Source: SpSt-333 sp964371615
GTDB taxonomy: Bacteria > Bacteroidota > Ignavibacteria > UBA10030 > UBA8401
Assembly (NCBI GenBank): GCA_964371615.1
Contig: CAYJMS010000004.1
Coordinates: 1-64,000, forward strand
DNA: 64,000 bases
Direction of reading: 5' to 3'
The position numbers and the translations under genes are program-made. The notes under the pieces were generated by a model that worked only from the letters and a program-made list of their open reading frames with translations, had not been told where the DNA came from and searched no databases. Within the stretch, counting starts at the first letter, position 1; every line of letters begins with the position of its first letter. Shown in pieces: positions 18,415 through 27,244 of the stretch.

Positions 18415-19842
18415 TTATCGTTGCAATCTGTCATACACAGACCCATCCGGACCGATTAATTCCACCAGAAGAGGCATTTCACCCGCCGCATGGGTCGAGC
18501 AACTCAGGCACGGATCGAAGCACCGGATTCCTGCTTCGATGCGATTCAGAATCGGTTCGGTGATCTTCTTTCCGTCGATATAGTGAGTTGCTATTTGCTT
18601 TATGGTACGGTTCATTGCCATATTATTCTGTGCGGTGGCAATCAGCATGTTGATCTTCAGTAAAACGCCGTTTTCATCCACCCAATAGTGGTGGAATAAC
18701 GTCCCCCGCGGCGCTTCGGCAGCACCGACTCCTTCGAGTCTGTTAATTTCCGCTTTGGAGCGGACGTGTGTGCCGAGAATAACCGGATCGTGCAACAATT
18801 CCTCCACTTTTTCCACAGCAAACAGCGCCTCAATCAATCGTGCATAGTGAAAATAAAATGAGTTATTCACTGCTTCCGTCCGCGGTGTCAGTTTTTTAAA
18901 CAGCTTCAATTCTTTTTCCGCCAGCGGCGTTCCGATGGAATCACAGATATTCAGCCGGGCGAGAGGCCCGACACGATAGATCCCTTTGGGGTATCCCATC
19001 GGTTTATAGTACGGGAATTTAAGATAGGACCACGATTCGCTCGCTTCACCAAAGTGCTTGGCGTAATCGCGCGGATCGATATTGTCGTCGATTATATTTC
19101 CCGAACTGTCCATTATGCGGATATTGCCGCCGTAATATTCCAATTCGCCGTGTTCCCCCACCAGACCGACAAAGAGCGAATGAAAATTTCCGAAACTCGG
19201 GATCTCTTTTTTAAATTTGTCGTGAATCTTTTTAATGGTTTCGATCGCCATTAGGGCGGTATCTCTGACTTCGGGATACCATGTCAACAGTGTATCGCGT
19301 TCTTCCTTGGTAAACGGTTCGCGCACACCGCCCGCTACCGCCCACGGAGTGTGGATCCTTCGGCCGCCGAGCAGCTCAATAATCTGCTGTCCGAATTTCC
19401 GGAGACGGATGCCGCGCCGCGCAAATTCTTTATCGTGCTGCAGCAACCCGAAGATATTCCGGACGGCCGGATCCGCATCGAATCCGAGCAGAAAATCGGG
19501 GGACGAAAGATGGAAAAAACTCAATGCATGCGATTGTATCCACTGGCCGAGCGTGAGCATCCGGCGAAGTTTCTCCGCCGTTTCCGGTATGCCGATTGCC
19601 AGAATATCATCCCCCGCTTTGGCGGACGTCACAAGATGGCTGGCGGGGCAAATACCGCAGATACGCGAGGTTAATCCCGGCATTTCCCACACGAGACGCC
19701 CTTCGCAAAATTTTTCGAAGCCGCGGAATTCATTGACGTGAAAACGAGCATCATCCACTTCGCCTTTGGAGTTCAGGTGGATGGTGATCTTCGCATGGCC
19801 CTCAATGCGACTGACGGGAGAGATGGTTATAATATTTGACAT
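18415..19842 (-). CDS. [NiFe] hydrogenase large subunit, second set (HoxH/HydL-like)
   Basis: A second group 3-type catalytic subunit of 475 aa. L1 is SRICGICPASH and L2 is DPCLSCSTHAAG, so all four Ni-ligand cysteines are present. A C-terminal extension follows L2, implying proteolytic maturation. It shares long colinear similarity with the set 1 HoxH (SRIEGHxKxTIHL, EFRGFE, SWSYLKFPY, EAPRGTLFHHY) but is clearly diverged. Its partners are the small subunit at 19981 and the separate NuoE/F/G-like proteins upstream. Cofactor preference cannot be read directly. Confidence 0.94.
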   Translation of the reverse strand: MSNIITISPVSRIEGHAKITIHLNSKGEVDDARFHVNEFRGFEKFCEGRLVWEMPGLTSRICGICPASHLVTSAKAGDDILAIGIPETAEKLRRMLTLGQWIQSHALSFFHLSSPDFLLGFDADPAVRNIFGLLQHDKEFARRGIRLRKFGQQIIELLGGRRIHTPWAVAGGVREPFTKEERDTLLTWYPEVRDTALMAIETIKKIHDKFKKEIPSFGNFHSLFVGLVGEHGELEYYGGNIRIMDSSGNIIDDNIDPRDYAKHFGEASESWSYLKFPYYKPMGYPKGIYRVGPLARLNICDSIGTPLAEKELKLFKKLTPRTEAVNNSFYFHYARLIEALFAVEKVEELLHDPVILGTHVRSKAEINRLEGVGAAEAPRGTLFHHYWVDENGVLLKINMLIATAQNNMAMNRTIKQIATHYIDGKKITEPILNRIEAGIRCFDPCLSCSTHAAGEMPLLVELIGPDGSVYDRLQR

Positions 19843-19898
19843 AACTAAAGTGGACGAACAATTTTATGGTTTTGTGATTTTATGATTTTTCGATTGAT

Positions 19899-19975
19899 TC
19901 ATTGGTTCATCGGATCATTGGTTCATTTACTCATCGGTTCATTGAATCAATGAGTCAATGGATCAATGAACAAAT
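19899..19975. repeat. degenerate 8-nt tandem repeat (TCATTGGT/TCAATGAA)
   Basis: Between hoxY2 and hoxH2 about nine consecutive octamers follow the pattern TCAWYGRW (TCATTGGT, TCATCGGA, TCATTTAC, TCATTGAA, TCAATGAG, TCAATGGA and so on). The 8-nt period is kept while bases drift. The preceding 19861-19895 carries the TGATTTT-type run also seen at 11958 and 20530. Confidence 0.7.
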
Positions 19976-19980
19976 TATTT

Positions 19981-20529
19981 CTATCCGTATCGTAAAAATT
20001 GTGTTTTAAACACCGGTATCCGTCCTTCCAGCAGTTCGTTGATGGCGAACCAGATCTCGTCCGGCGTGGGCGGACAGCCGTGGAGGAACGCATCCACGCG
20101 GATGACATGATGCAACGGTAATGCCTGTTCGCAGAGCTGGGCGATAGTCGTATAATCGTTCGGCACGGAATTGCTGATGTCCGCCAATTCTTTGTACGCA
20201 CGATCGATCAGTTCTTCAATCGAAAATCGATTCCGCATCGCGGTGACATTTCCCGTCGTGGCACAATCCCCGAATGAAAGCACGTACTTTGAATGCTTTC
20301 GCACGATATGGGCCATTTCCTCATTCTCAACGTTTGTCACTGCCCCTTCGACCAGCGTTACATCGACGTCATCGGGAAACGTCTTGATATCCGCGATCGG
20401 GGAATATACCAGCTGGATTTTATCCGCCAGATCGATCAGTCGTTCGTCGATGTCGAGAAACGACATGTGGCAGCCGGAACAACCGCCGAGCCATACGGTG
20501 GCGACCCTGGGTTTTGATTGTGGAGACAT
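19981..20529 (-). CDS. [NiFe] hydrogenase small subunit, second set (HoxY/HydS-like)
   Basis: A 182-aa short-type small subunit with the proximal [4Fe-4S] ligands in GGCSGCHMSFLDIDER, FGDCATTGN and LHGCPPTPDE. No extra ferredoxin-like domain is present. It partners the large subunit at 18415 and is homologous to HoxY at 15097. ATG 20529. The gene lies between two low-complexity repeat patches, which may be recent insertions into the operon. Confidence 0.93.
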   Translation of the reverse strand: MSPQSKPRVATVWLGGCSGCHMSFLDIDERLIDLADKIQLVYSPIADIKTFPDDVDVTLVEGAVTNVENEEMAHIVRKHSKYVLSFGDCATTGNVTAMRNRFSIEELIDRAYKELADISNSVPNDYTTIAQLCEQALPLHHVIRVDAFLHGCPPTPDEIWFAINELLEGRIPVFKTQFLRYG

Positions 20530-20640
20530 AATTATTTTATGATTTTGTGATTTTGTAATTTCATGATTGTCTGATGTCTGATATCTGTTATCTGTTATCT
20601 GTTATCTGTTATCTGTTATCTGTTATCTGTTGTCTGACTA
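20530..20640. repeat. TGATTTT run and heptamer tandem repeat (TCTGTTA)n
   Basis: After a short TGATTTTG-type run (20540-20565), the heptamer TCTGTTA is repeated about seven times almost perfectly from 20584 to 20632, with degenerate copies (GTCTGAT) before it. It lies upstream of hoxY2 and downstream of the 96-aa gene, where it could affect coupling between them. It is not a CRISPR array because there are no spacers. Confidence 0.85.
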
Positions 20641-20641
20641 T

Positions 20642-20932
20642 TTACTCTTCTTCTATTCTGACCGAGTACGTTGCCGAATTCTGTTTCTTTACGATAACAT
20701 GGTCCCCGGCGGCCAATCCCTTCCAGCGGATAAAATAATGTTCGTGCGGTTTATCCGGTCCCTGGCATTGGCAGTGATAGGATTCCACCTTGGCTTTTTT
20801 ATTTTTCCCGCCGGCGCGGATAATAAACGGTGCACCGATTTCCGGAAAGAACGGAAGCTGATTCTTGAGAATAAACAGATATCCCCGTTGAGATTCATCG
20901 CGGGAGACTGTACGTTCATAAAGCATTGCCAT
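20642..20932 (-). CDS. conserved-looking 96-aa protein of unknown function inside hydrogenase operon
   Basis: I do not recognise this protein. It has no signal peptide or membrane segment and looks like a small soluble beta-rich fold. Features: an early RDESQRGYLF, a basic GGKNKKAKVE stretch, SYHCQCQGPDKPHEHYF with two Cys and several His that could bind metal, and a C-terminal half resembling a small beta-barrel (WKGLAAGDHVIV). GAGGAA is well placed before ATG 20932, and the gene lies 12 nt after hoxU2 and before hoxY2, so it is probably translated with them. A maturation or assembly role is possible but unproven. Confidence 0.75.
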   Translation of the reverse strand: MAMLYERTVSRDESQRGYLFILKNQLPFFPEIGAPFIIRAGGKNKKAKVESYHCQCQGPDKPHEHYFIRWKGLAAGDHVIVKKQNSATYSVRIEEE

Positions 20933-20944
20933 TGTCGTTCCTCA

Positions 20945-21676
20945 CTATTTCCCGTCAGGAAATGATATCCATTCTTTCTTTTGACGGGCGGTGATGATGT
21001 ACTTTAGAAAATCTTTCTGTTTCTCCATAGCGGAAACGGTCGCCCCTTTTTCGAACAGTGCACCGGTCGGACAGACCATGACGCATTTACCGCATGACGT
21101 GCACGTGTCCGCTTTGCCCCATGCATCGTCCAGTCCGGTAACGATTTCGCAATCGATCCCGCGGCCGGCAACATCCCACACATGCGCTCCTTCGACTTCG
21201 TCGCACACCCGCACGCATCGCGTGCACAACACGCAGCGGTTTCGGTCCATCACATATTCTTTGTGAGTAGCATCGAGCGTCTTTTTGGGAAACAGATACG
21301 GATACCGAACACGGATTAAACCGACCTGGTATGCAAGATCCTGCAATTCGCAATGATTATTGGCAACACAGACGGCACAGACGTGATTTCCTTCCGACGC
21401 GAGAAGGGCAATGATCATTCTGCGGTATTTATCCAGTTTCGTATTGGAGGTATGGACCACCATCCCCTCCTCCACTCGTGTGGTACACGCCGGCTGCAGT
21501 TTTGGGCTCCCTTCGATCTGGACGACACACAATCGACATGCACCCACCGTCGAGAGGCCTTCTAAATGACACAGAGTCGGGATCGGAATTTTGTGCTGAC
21601 GCGCAACATCGAGAATGGATTCCCCTTCCTGTGCGCTGTATTGTTCGCCGTTAATTGTTAGTGTTTTGACTGCCAT
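20945..21676 (-). CDS. NuoG-like diaphorase subunit, second set (HoxU/HydA-like)
   Basis: Electron-transfer subunit of 243 aa from ATG 21676 (MAVKTLTINGE). It carries a [2Fe-2S] site (TLCHLEGLSTVGACRLC, PACTT), a His-Cys3 [4Fe-4S] site (EGNHVCAVCVANNHC) and two ferredoxin-type [4Fe-4S] motifs (CVLCTRCVRVC and CTSCGKCVMVCPTG). It therefore has one cluster more than the set 1 HoxU. Neighbours are the NuoF-like gene upstream and the unknown 96-aa gene downstream. An added distal cluster could connect to ferredoxin or to the small subunit by a different path (inference). Confidence 0.92.
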   Translation of the reverse strand: MAVKTLTINGEQYSAQEGESILDVARQHKIPIPTLCHLEGLSTVGACRLCVVQIEGSPKLQPACTTRVEEGMVVHTSNTKLDKYRRMIIALLASEGNHVCAVCVANNHCELQDLAYQVGLIRVRYPYLFPKKTLDATHKEYVMDRNRCVLCTRCVRVCDEVEGAHVWDVAGRGIDCEIVTGLDDAWGKADTCTSCGKCVMVCPTGALFEKGATVSAMEKQKDFLKYIITARQKKEWISFPDGK

Positions 21677-21701
21677 AATAATTCTCTGAATGTTGAATTT
21701 T

Positions 21702-21730
21702 CTCGTTCTCAACGGGACGTTGGGAACGAG
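21702..21730. repeat. REP-like palindrome (CTCGTTCTCAAC / GTTGGGAACGAG)
   Basis: A 12-bp near-perfect inverted repeat with a 5-nt loop GGGAC sits between hoxF2 and hoxU2. The same palindrome family recurs at 51402-51425, 53991-54039 and 56108-56126. It could fold in mRNA and tune expression within the operon. Confidence 0.7.
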
Positions 21731-21757
21731 AATAATTGCCTGAAAAGGGCTGAATCA

Positions 21758-23407
21758 TTATTTTTCAAAATCGACGACCGTACCCGGTTCGCCGAGGTAC
21801 ATTTCAACCGGCTGCAGCAGTTCTTCGTACTCGTGTCGGAAGAAACGCAATGTGGACAAAACAGGATTCGGCGCCGATTGCCCGAGTCCGCAGAGACTGG
21901 TTTCTTTCACCATCATGCAGAGCTCTTCCAGCAGCACCATATCATCCTGCGTCGCTTTCCTTTTGGAAATCTTATCCAGCAGTCCGAAGATATGCCGGGT
22001 GCCGACACGGCACGGTATGCATTTGCCGCACGATTCGTCCATACAAAACTGCATGAAAAATTTTGCCACTTCGACCATCTTTGACGTCGAGTCCATGACG
22101 ATCAAACCGCCGCTTCCCATGATCGATCCGACTGTGGCAAGGGATTCGTAGTCCACCGTCAGATCGAGATGCTCTTTTGGAATACAGCCGCCCGACGGGC
22201 CTCCGGTTTGTGCAGCTTTAAACTCGGTCCCTTCATCCGTTCCTCCGCCGATGTCGAAGATAATTGTTCGCAGTGGAATGCCCATCGGCACTTCGATCAA
22301 ACCGGTGTTGCGGATATTTCCCGCAAGTGCAAAGACCTTTGTCCCTTTACTCTTCTCCGTTCCGATCTGCGAAAACCAATCGGCGCCATTGCGAATGATG
22401 GGAGCGATATTCGCAAACGTCTCCACATTGTTGATGACCGTCGGCATGCCCCAGAGTCCCTTTTCGGAAGGATACGGCGGACGGGGAATCGGATTGCCCC
22501 GTTTTCCCTGAATGGACTGCAGAAGAGCGGTTTCCTCACCGCAGACAAAAGCCCCCGCACCGATACGTATATCGATCCGGAAATTAAATTGCGATTCCAT
22601 GATGCGGTTGCCGAGCAGTCCGTTCTTTTCCGCCTGCTTGATGGCGAGTTTCAACCGTTCGATTGCCAGCGGGTATTCCGCACGGCAATAGACATACCCT
22701 TGCGACGCGCCGACCGCATACCCGGCAATCGCCATTCCCTCTAATACCCTGTGCGGATCACCTTCAAGAACGCTGCGATCCATAAAGGCTCCCGGATCCC
22801 CTTCGTCGGCGTTGCAGACAACATACTTTTGTTCACCCGTTGCTTTTCGGACAATTCCCCATTTCAATCCGGTCGAATACCCTGCCCCTCCGCGTCCGCG
22901 GAGGCCGCTTCTTCGGATCTCTTCCACCACTCCGTCCGGCTGCATTTCATTCACCGCTTTCGCGAGCGCTTCGTATCCCTGTGCGGCGATATATTCATCG
23001 ATGCTTTCTGAATTGATCTTACCGCAATTCTCCAGCACAATTTTTGTTTGCGACGCAAAGAACGGTGCCGTGGTGTCGCAGAGATTCTTTTCCACTTTTT
23101 TATTGTTGACGATATGCGATGCAATAATTTGTTCTGCCGCGCTTTCGTCGACATTTTGATACAATGTATCGTCGTTCTGCACTTTCACCAGCGGTCCTTC
23201 GCCACAGAGTCCCATGCACCCGGTACCGATCACTTCGCATTCATTGTCGAGGCCATGCTCTTTGATTTTTGCTTTGAGCGCATCGCTCGTTTTGTCTCCG
23301 CCGCACGAAGCGCACCCCGCCGCAGAGCAATACAGAATCCTGTGTTTTTTCCCGGATTGCCGCTGCTGTTCCTGTTCGGCCAATTCTTGAAGATCTTCGA
23401 ACGTCAT
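21758..23407 (-). CDS. NuoF-like NADH-binding diaphorase subunit, second set (HoxF/HydB-like)
   Basis: A 549-aa protein from ATG 23407, which has AGGAGGTGG upstream and overlaps the hoxE stop (ATGA). An N-terminal thioredoxin-like [2Fe-2S] domain (YCSAAGCASCGG, TGCMGLCGEG) precedes the NuoF core: GRGGAGYSTGLKWG, CNADEGDPGAFMDR, FVCGEETALL, and [4Fe-4S] ligands ESCGKCIPC plus SLCGLG. The N-terminal domain is as in HydB of bifurcating hydrogenases, but the C-terminal ferredoxin domain of HydB is absent. It probably binds FMN and NAD(H). Confidence 0.93.
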   Translation of the reverse strand: MTFEDLQELAEQEQQRQSGKKHRILYCSAAGCASCGGDKTSDALKAKIKEHGLDNECEVIGTGCMGLCGEGPLVKVQNDDTLYQNVDESAAEQIIASHIVNNKKVEKNLCDTTAPFFASQTKIVLENCGKINSESIDEYIAAQGYEALAKAVNEMQPDGVVEEIRRSGLRGRGGAGYSTGLKWGIVRKATGEQKYVVCNADEGDPGAFMDRSVLEGDPHRVLEGMAIAGYAVGASQGYVYCRAEYPLAIERLKLAIKQAEKNGLLGNRIMESQFNFRIDIRIGAGAFVCGEETALLQSIQGKRGNPIPRPPYPSEKGLWGMPTVINNVETFANIAPIIRNGADWFSQIGTEKSKGTKVFALAGNIRNTGLIEVPMGIPLRTIIFDIGGGTDEGTEFKAAQTGGPSGGCIPKEHLDLTVDYESLATVGSIMGSGGLIVMDSTSKMVEVAKFFMQFCMDESCGKCIPCRVGTRHIFGLLDKISKRKATQDDMVLLEELCMMVKETSLCGLGQSAPNPVLSTLRFFRHEYEELLQPVEMYLGEPGTVVDFEK

Positions 23408-23919
23408 AGTACCACCTCCTGAGCTTCGGTGCGCCACTGGTCAACGCGTTTCATGGATTCCTCCGGATTCAGTTTGCCGACCACCGCACCGTCGAGCACC
23501 GCTACCGGCGCCAGTCCGCACGAGCCGACGCACCGTGCAGTGATAAAGGAAACCTTATTGTCTTTTGTTGTCTGACCGAACTTGCATTGATGCCGTTCTT
23601 CCATAGCGGTTTGAATCAGTTCGGCCCCTTTCACGTAACAGGCCGTTCCCATGCAAAGCACGAACGTATGTTCCCCTTTCGGTTTCAGATTGAAGAAATG
23701 ATAAAATGTCGCGACGCCGTACACCCTGCTGATCGGGAGTTTCAGTGCGTGGGATACATAAATTAAAAGATCGTTTTCAAGATATCCGAAGATTCCCTGC
23801 GCAACGTGGAGAACTTCAATAAGAGAATCGCCGCGTCCCTGATGTTTTGTGATGGCACGATCCAGAAGTTTAAATCGATTATCGCCGCTCGGATGTTTTT
23901 GTTGTTCTGCTGGAGACAT
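23404..23919 (-). CDS. hoxE: NuoE-like [2Fe-2S] subunit (HoxE/HydC-like)
   Basis: Thioredoxin-fold [2Fe-2S] protein of 171 aa that partners the NuoF-like subunit. A helical N-domain (LIEVLHVAQGIFGYL) and FYHFFNLKPKG are typical. All four ligands are present: LCMGTACYVKG and ARCVGSCGLAP. It is the first gene of the hydrogenase locus; the 265 nt upstream (23920-24184) hold no gene and should contain the main operon promoter, which I could not assign with confidence. Confidence 0.93.
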   Translation of the reverse strand: MSPAEQQKHPSGDNRFKLLDRAITKHQGRGDSLIEVLHVAQGIFGYLENDLLIYVSHALKLPISRVYGVATFYHFFNLKPKGEHTFVLCMGTACYVKGAELIQTAMEERHQCKFGQTTKDNKVSFITARCVGSCGLAPVAVLDGAVVGKLNPEESMKRVDQWRTEAQEVVL

Positions 23920-24184
23920 AATGATATCGAATAGAAGAGTGAAGAGAAATTCAATAGTTTCGCGGCATTGGCTGTCCCAGTGCCGATGAATTAGTATGCA
24001 ATTTTTATGCTAAAGAATATGGCGAAAGCGTGTAGAAAAAACGGACTCCGGACGAGCGGATTGGCGAGAATGCAAATTGGTGAAAAGATATGCGCAAAAG
24101 GAGGAAAAACCGACGGTGCAATTTTCAACGCTGGAAAATTCATCAGTGCGAATACTCCGATGCGCCCACACAAAAAGTGAATGG

Positions 24185-24451
24185 TTATAAAGCGATATCG
24201 ACTTCAGTCATCCTGCCGTTCCGGATCATCGGACGGCTGTTGATTGTTGCAAGAAATTCCTTCACTGTTTCCATGCGGGATTGCAGTTGAGTGACTTGCT
24301 CTTTCATGAGGCGATGCTTTTCTTCGTGCTCTTTGGCTACGTGAAGTTCGTGCGTCTCGCGGGACAATTGGATGACAAGATCCTGCATTTTCAACAGGTC
24401 TTGGATCATCTGTTCGATGGTCTGGTGCATTCTCTCTTTGGGGTTCATCAT
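24185..24451 (-). CDS. small coiled-coil protein, unknown function
   Basis: An 88-aa protein, strongly helical with heptad-like spacing (Met/Gln/Glu-rich, HQTIEQMIQDLLKMQDLV then EKHRLMKEQVTQLQSRM). No family recognised. GGAG is 7 nt before the first of two adjacent ATG codons, which supports translation. It lies just downstream of the ppdK terminator and upstream of hoxE on the same strand. It could be a structural or regulatory adaptor; nothing points to a specific role. Confidence 0.6.
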   Translation of the reverse strand: MMNPKERMHQTIEQMIQDLLKMQDLVIQLSRETHELHVAKEHEEKHRLMKEQVTQLQSRMETVKEFLATINSRPMIRNGRMTEVDIAL

Positions 24452-24469
24452 ATGTGCTCCATGTAAATA

Positions 24470-24504
24470 AAATCCCCGGGATTTGACAAATCCCGGGGAT
24501 TTTT
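24470..24504 (-). terminator. strong intrinsic terminator after ppdK
   Basis: A perfect 15-bp stem (AAATCCCCGGGATTT and its complement) with a GAC loop, flanked by T-runs on both strands, lies 8 nt beyond the ppdK stop. It should separate ppdK from the 88-aa gene and hydrogenase locus. Confidence 0.92.
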
Positions 24505-24511
24505 ATTGCTG

Positions 24512-27244
24512 CTATTTCTTTTTCTTTTTTGCTGCTGTCAGATCACGCAACGCTGCTCGCGCCGCCGCCAGTCGTGCAATGGGCACGCGGTACGGCGAAC
24601 AGCTGACGTAGTTAAGACCGATACGGTGGCAGAATTCGACGCTGGAGGGTTCTCCGCCGTGTTCACCGCAGATTCCGATCTTAAGATGCGGTTTCGATGA
24701 ACGCCCTTTTTCAACGGCGATTTTCATCAGAGCGCCGACACCCGCCTGATCGATTGCTTCGAACGGATCCTTCGCGTAGATATCCTTTTCGACGTACGGC
24801 ACCAGGAAGCGCGCCGAATCGTCCCTGCTGATACCGATGGTGGTCTGTGTCAGGTCGTTCGTGCCGAAGCTGAAGAATTCCGCCACGGTCGCGATCTCGT
24901 CCGCCGTGATGGCACCGCGGGGGACTTCGATCATCGTACCGACAAGATATTTAAAGCGGATTTTCTTTTCGCTCATCACATCTTCGGCCATCTTGTGAAC
25001 GAGTTTCGCCTGATGTTCCAGCTCGAGTACATTGCCCACCAGAGGAATCATGACTTCAGGAAGTACCGGCGTTCCGGATTTGATCACGTTTGCCGCCGCC
25101 TCAAAGATGGCACGGCTTTGCATCTCTGTGATCTCTGGATAAATAATACCGAGTCGGCAACCGCGGAAGCCGAGCATCGGATTGAACTCATGCAATTCCT
25201 GTACGCGGCGGTGAATCTTTTCGTACCGGATTCCCATTTCACGCGCCAGGAATTTTTGTGTTGCCTTATCGTGCGGCAGAAATTCATGCAGCGGCGGATC
25301 GATGGTACGAATGGTAACCGGACGGCCACCCATCGCTTTGAAGATCCCTTCAAAATCTTCCCGCTGCAGCGGAAGCAATTTTGCCAGCGCTTTGCGGCGC
25401 TGTTCGACAGTGTCGGAAAGAATCATCTCGCGCATCGGCGTGATTTTCCCTTCGCCGAAGAACATATGCTCCGTACGGCACAGACCGATACCTTCTGCGC
25501 CGAACGCCACGGCATTCTCCGCCTGATCGGGTTGATCGGCGTTCGTGCGGACATTCAAGCGGCGGTATTTATCTGCCCAGGACATGATCTTAGAAAAGAG
25601 CTGATACGTCGGCGCTTTTTTGGCGTCGAGTGTTTTATTGATGAGCACTTCCATCACTTCGGACGGCCGGGTCGGGATCTTTCCTTCCATTACCTCGCCG
25701 GTCGAACCGTCGATGGAAATCCAATCACCCTGACGGATCGTTTTTCCGTTCACTTTCATGGAATGTGCCATATAATCGATCTGCAGTACCGCACAGCCCA
25801 CAATACACACTTTGCCCATTTGACGGGCAACCAGTGCGGCATGCGAAGTCATCCCGCCAAAGGCGGTAAGAATACCTTCGGCAGCGTTCATTCCCTTGAT
25901 ATCTTCGGGGGACGTTTCCGTGCGGCAGAGAATGACATGTTCTCCTTTGTCTTTCCATTCCTCGGCATCCGTTGCGGTAAAGACGATGCGTCCCGTCGCA
26001 GCGCCGGGGCCGGCCGCAAGGCCGGTGGCAAGCAGCCGACCGCTTTGGATGGCGGTTGTTTTTTCTTTCAAGTCAAACACCGGACGGAGCAATTGATTCA
26101 ACGCATCCGGTTCTATGCGCATCAGCGCTTCTTTATCGTCGATCAGCCGTTCTTTGACCATATCGATCGCAATACGGATTGCGGCAATGGCGGTCCGTTT
26201 ACCGGCGCGGCATTGCAGCATATACAATTTGCCTTCCTGGATCGTGAACTCGATATCCATCATATCCCGGAAATGTTTCTCAAGAGTCCGGCGGATATTG
26301 TCGAGTTGCTTGTAGATCTGAGGGCGCGCTTTCTTCAATTCCAGAATCGGCAGCGGCGTGCGGATACCGGCAACGACATCTTCGCCCTGCGCGTTCATAA
26401 GATATTCGCCGTAGAATTCATCCTCACCGGTCGCGGCGTTACGCGTAAATGCGACACCCGTTCCGGAATTTTCTCCCATATTGCCGTACACCATCGCCTG
26501 GATATTCACTGCCGTTCCCCACGAACCGGGAATGTTGTTCATCTTCCGGTACGCGATGGCGCGGTCGTTGTTCCACGATCCGAACACGGCGCCGACGGCA
26601 CCCCAGATTTGTTCTTCGGGGTCTTCCGGAAATTCCTTTCCGGTATTATTTTTAATCGCTTTCTTGAACAGCTTGACGAGATCCTTCAAATCTTCCGCGG
26701 TGAGATCGGTATCGAGATGAACATGTTTTGCTTTTTTCTTGTGCTCGATGATCGCTTCAAACGGATCGGTGTCATGCTTTCCTTTCGGACGGACACCCAT
26801 CACCACGTCGCCGTACATCTGTACAAACCGGCGGTACGAATCGTACACAAAGCGGGGATTGTTGGTCTTCTGAATAAGTCCTTCCGCAACAACTTCGTTC
26901 ATGCCGAGGTTCAGAATCGTATCCATCATACCGGGCATGGACGAACGGGCGCCGGAACGAACGGAGACCAACAGAGGATTTTTCGGATCGCCGAACTTTG
27001 CCCCCATCGCCTTGTTCAGTTTCTGGATTGCCAGGAAGACTTCCTTTGCCAGGGTGGTCGGATAATGTCTGTTGTGTGCATAGTAATACGTACACACTTC
27101 GGTGGTGATGGTGAATCCCGGCGGAACCGGCAGACCGATGTTGGTCATCTCCGCAAGGTTGGCGCCTTTACCGCCGAGCAACGACTTCATGTCGGCTTTT
27201 CCTTCGGCACGGCCGCCGCCAAAACTATAGACGTACTTTGGCAT
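24512..27244 (-). CDS. ppdK: pyruvate, phosphate dikinase
   Basis: Interconverts pyruvate, ATP and Pi with PEP, AMP and PPi; in anaerobes it serves gluconeogenesis or PPi-linked glycolysis. The 910-aa protein is full length. The N-terminal ATP-grasp domain has GGKGANLAEM and PPGFTITT. The swivelling domain has the phospho-His in GGMTSHAALVARQMGK. The C-terminal TIM barrel has GTNDLTQTTIGISRDDSARF and the catalytic Cys in GICGEHGG. AAGGAAG precedes ATG 27244. It is monocistronic, divergent from the MerR gene, and ends at the terminator above. Confidence 0.97.
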   Translation of the reverse strand: MPKYVYSFGGGRAEGKADMKSLLGGKGANLAEMTNIGLPVPPGFTITTEVCTYYYAHNRHYPTTLAKEVFLAIQKLNKAMGAKFGDPKNPLLVSVRSGARSSMPGMMDTILNLGMNEVVAEGLIQKTNNPRFVYDSYRRFVQMYGDVVMGVRPKGKHDTDPFEAIIEHKKKAKHVHLDTDLTAEDLKDLVKLFKKAIKNNTGKEFPEDPEEQIWGAVGAVFGSWNNDRAIAYRKMNNIPGSWGTAVNIQAMVYGNMGENSGTGVAFTRNAATGEDEFYGEYLMNAQGEDVVAGIRTPLPILELKKARPQIYKQLDNIRRTLEKHFRDMMDIEFTIQEGKLYMLQCRAGKRTAIAAIRIAIDMVKERLIDDKEALMRIEPDALNQLLRPVFDLKEKTTAIQSGRLLATGLAAGPGAATGRIVFTATDAEEWKDKGEHVILCRTETSPEDIKGMNAAEGILTAFGGMTSHAALVARQMGKVCIVGCAVLQIDYMAHSMKVNGKTIRQGDWISIDGSTGEVMEGKIPTRPSEVMEVLINKTLDAKKAPTYQLFSKIMSWADKYRRLNVRTNADQPDQAENAVAFGAEGIGLCRTEHMFFGEGKITPMREMILSDTVEQRRKALAKLLPLQREDFEGIFKAMGGRPVTIRTIDPPLHEFLPHDKATQKFLAREMGIRYEKIHRRVQELHEFNPMLGFRGCRLGIIYPEITEMQSRAIFEAAANVIKSGTPVLPEVMIPLVGNVLELEHQAKLVHKMAEDVMSEKKIRFKYLVGTMIEVPRGAITADEIATVAEFFSFGTNDLTQTTIGISRDDSARFLVPYVEKDIYAKDPFEAIDQAGVGALMKIAVEKGRSSKPHLKIGICGEHGGEPSSVEFCHRIGLNYVSCSPYRVPIARLAAARAALRDLTAAKKKKK

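Noticed and set aside
20584..20632. Short regularly repeated heptamer that could suggest a CRISPR array
   Set aside because: The repeats are 7 nt and contiguous with no spacers; it is a simple tandem repeat.
23920..24184. Possible FNR/Rex-type operator upstream of hoxE
   Set aside because: Only a weak GCA-N7-TGC symmetry was found; no clear TTGAT-N4-ATCAA or TTGTGA-type site, so I do not call one.
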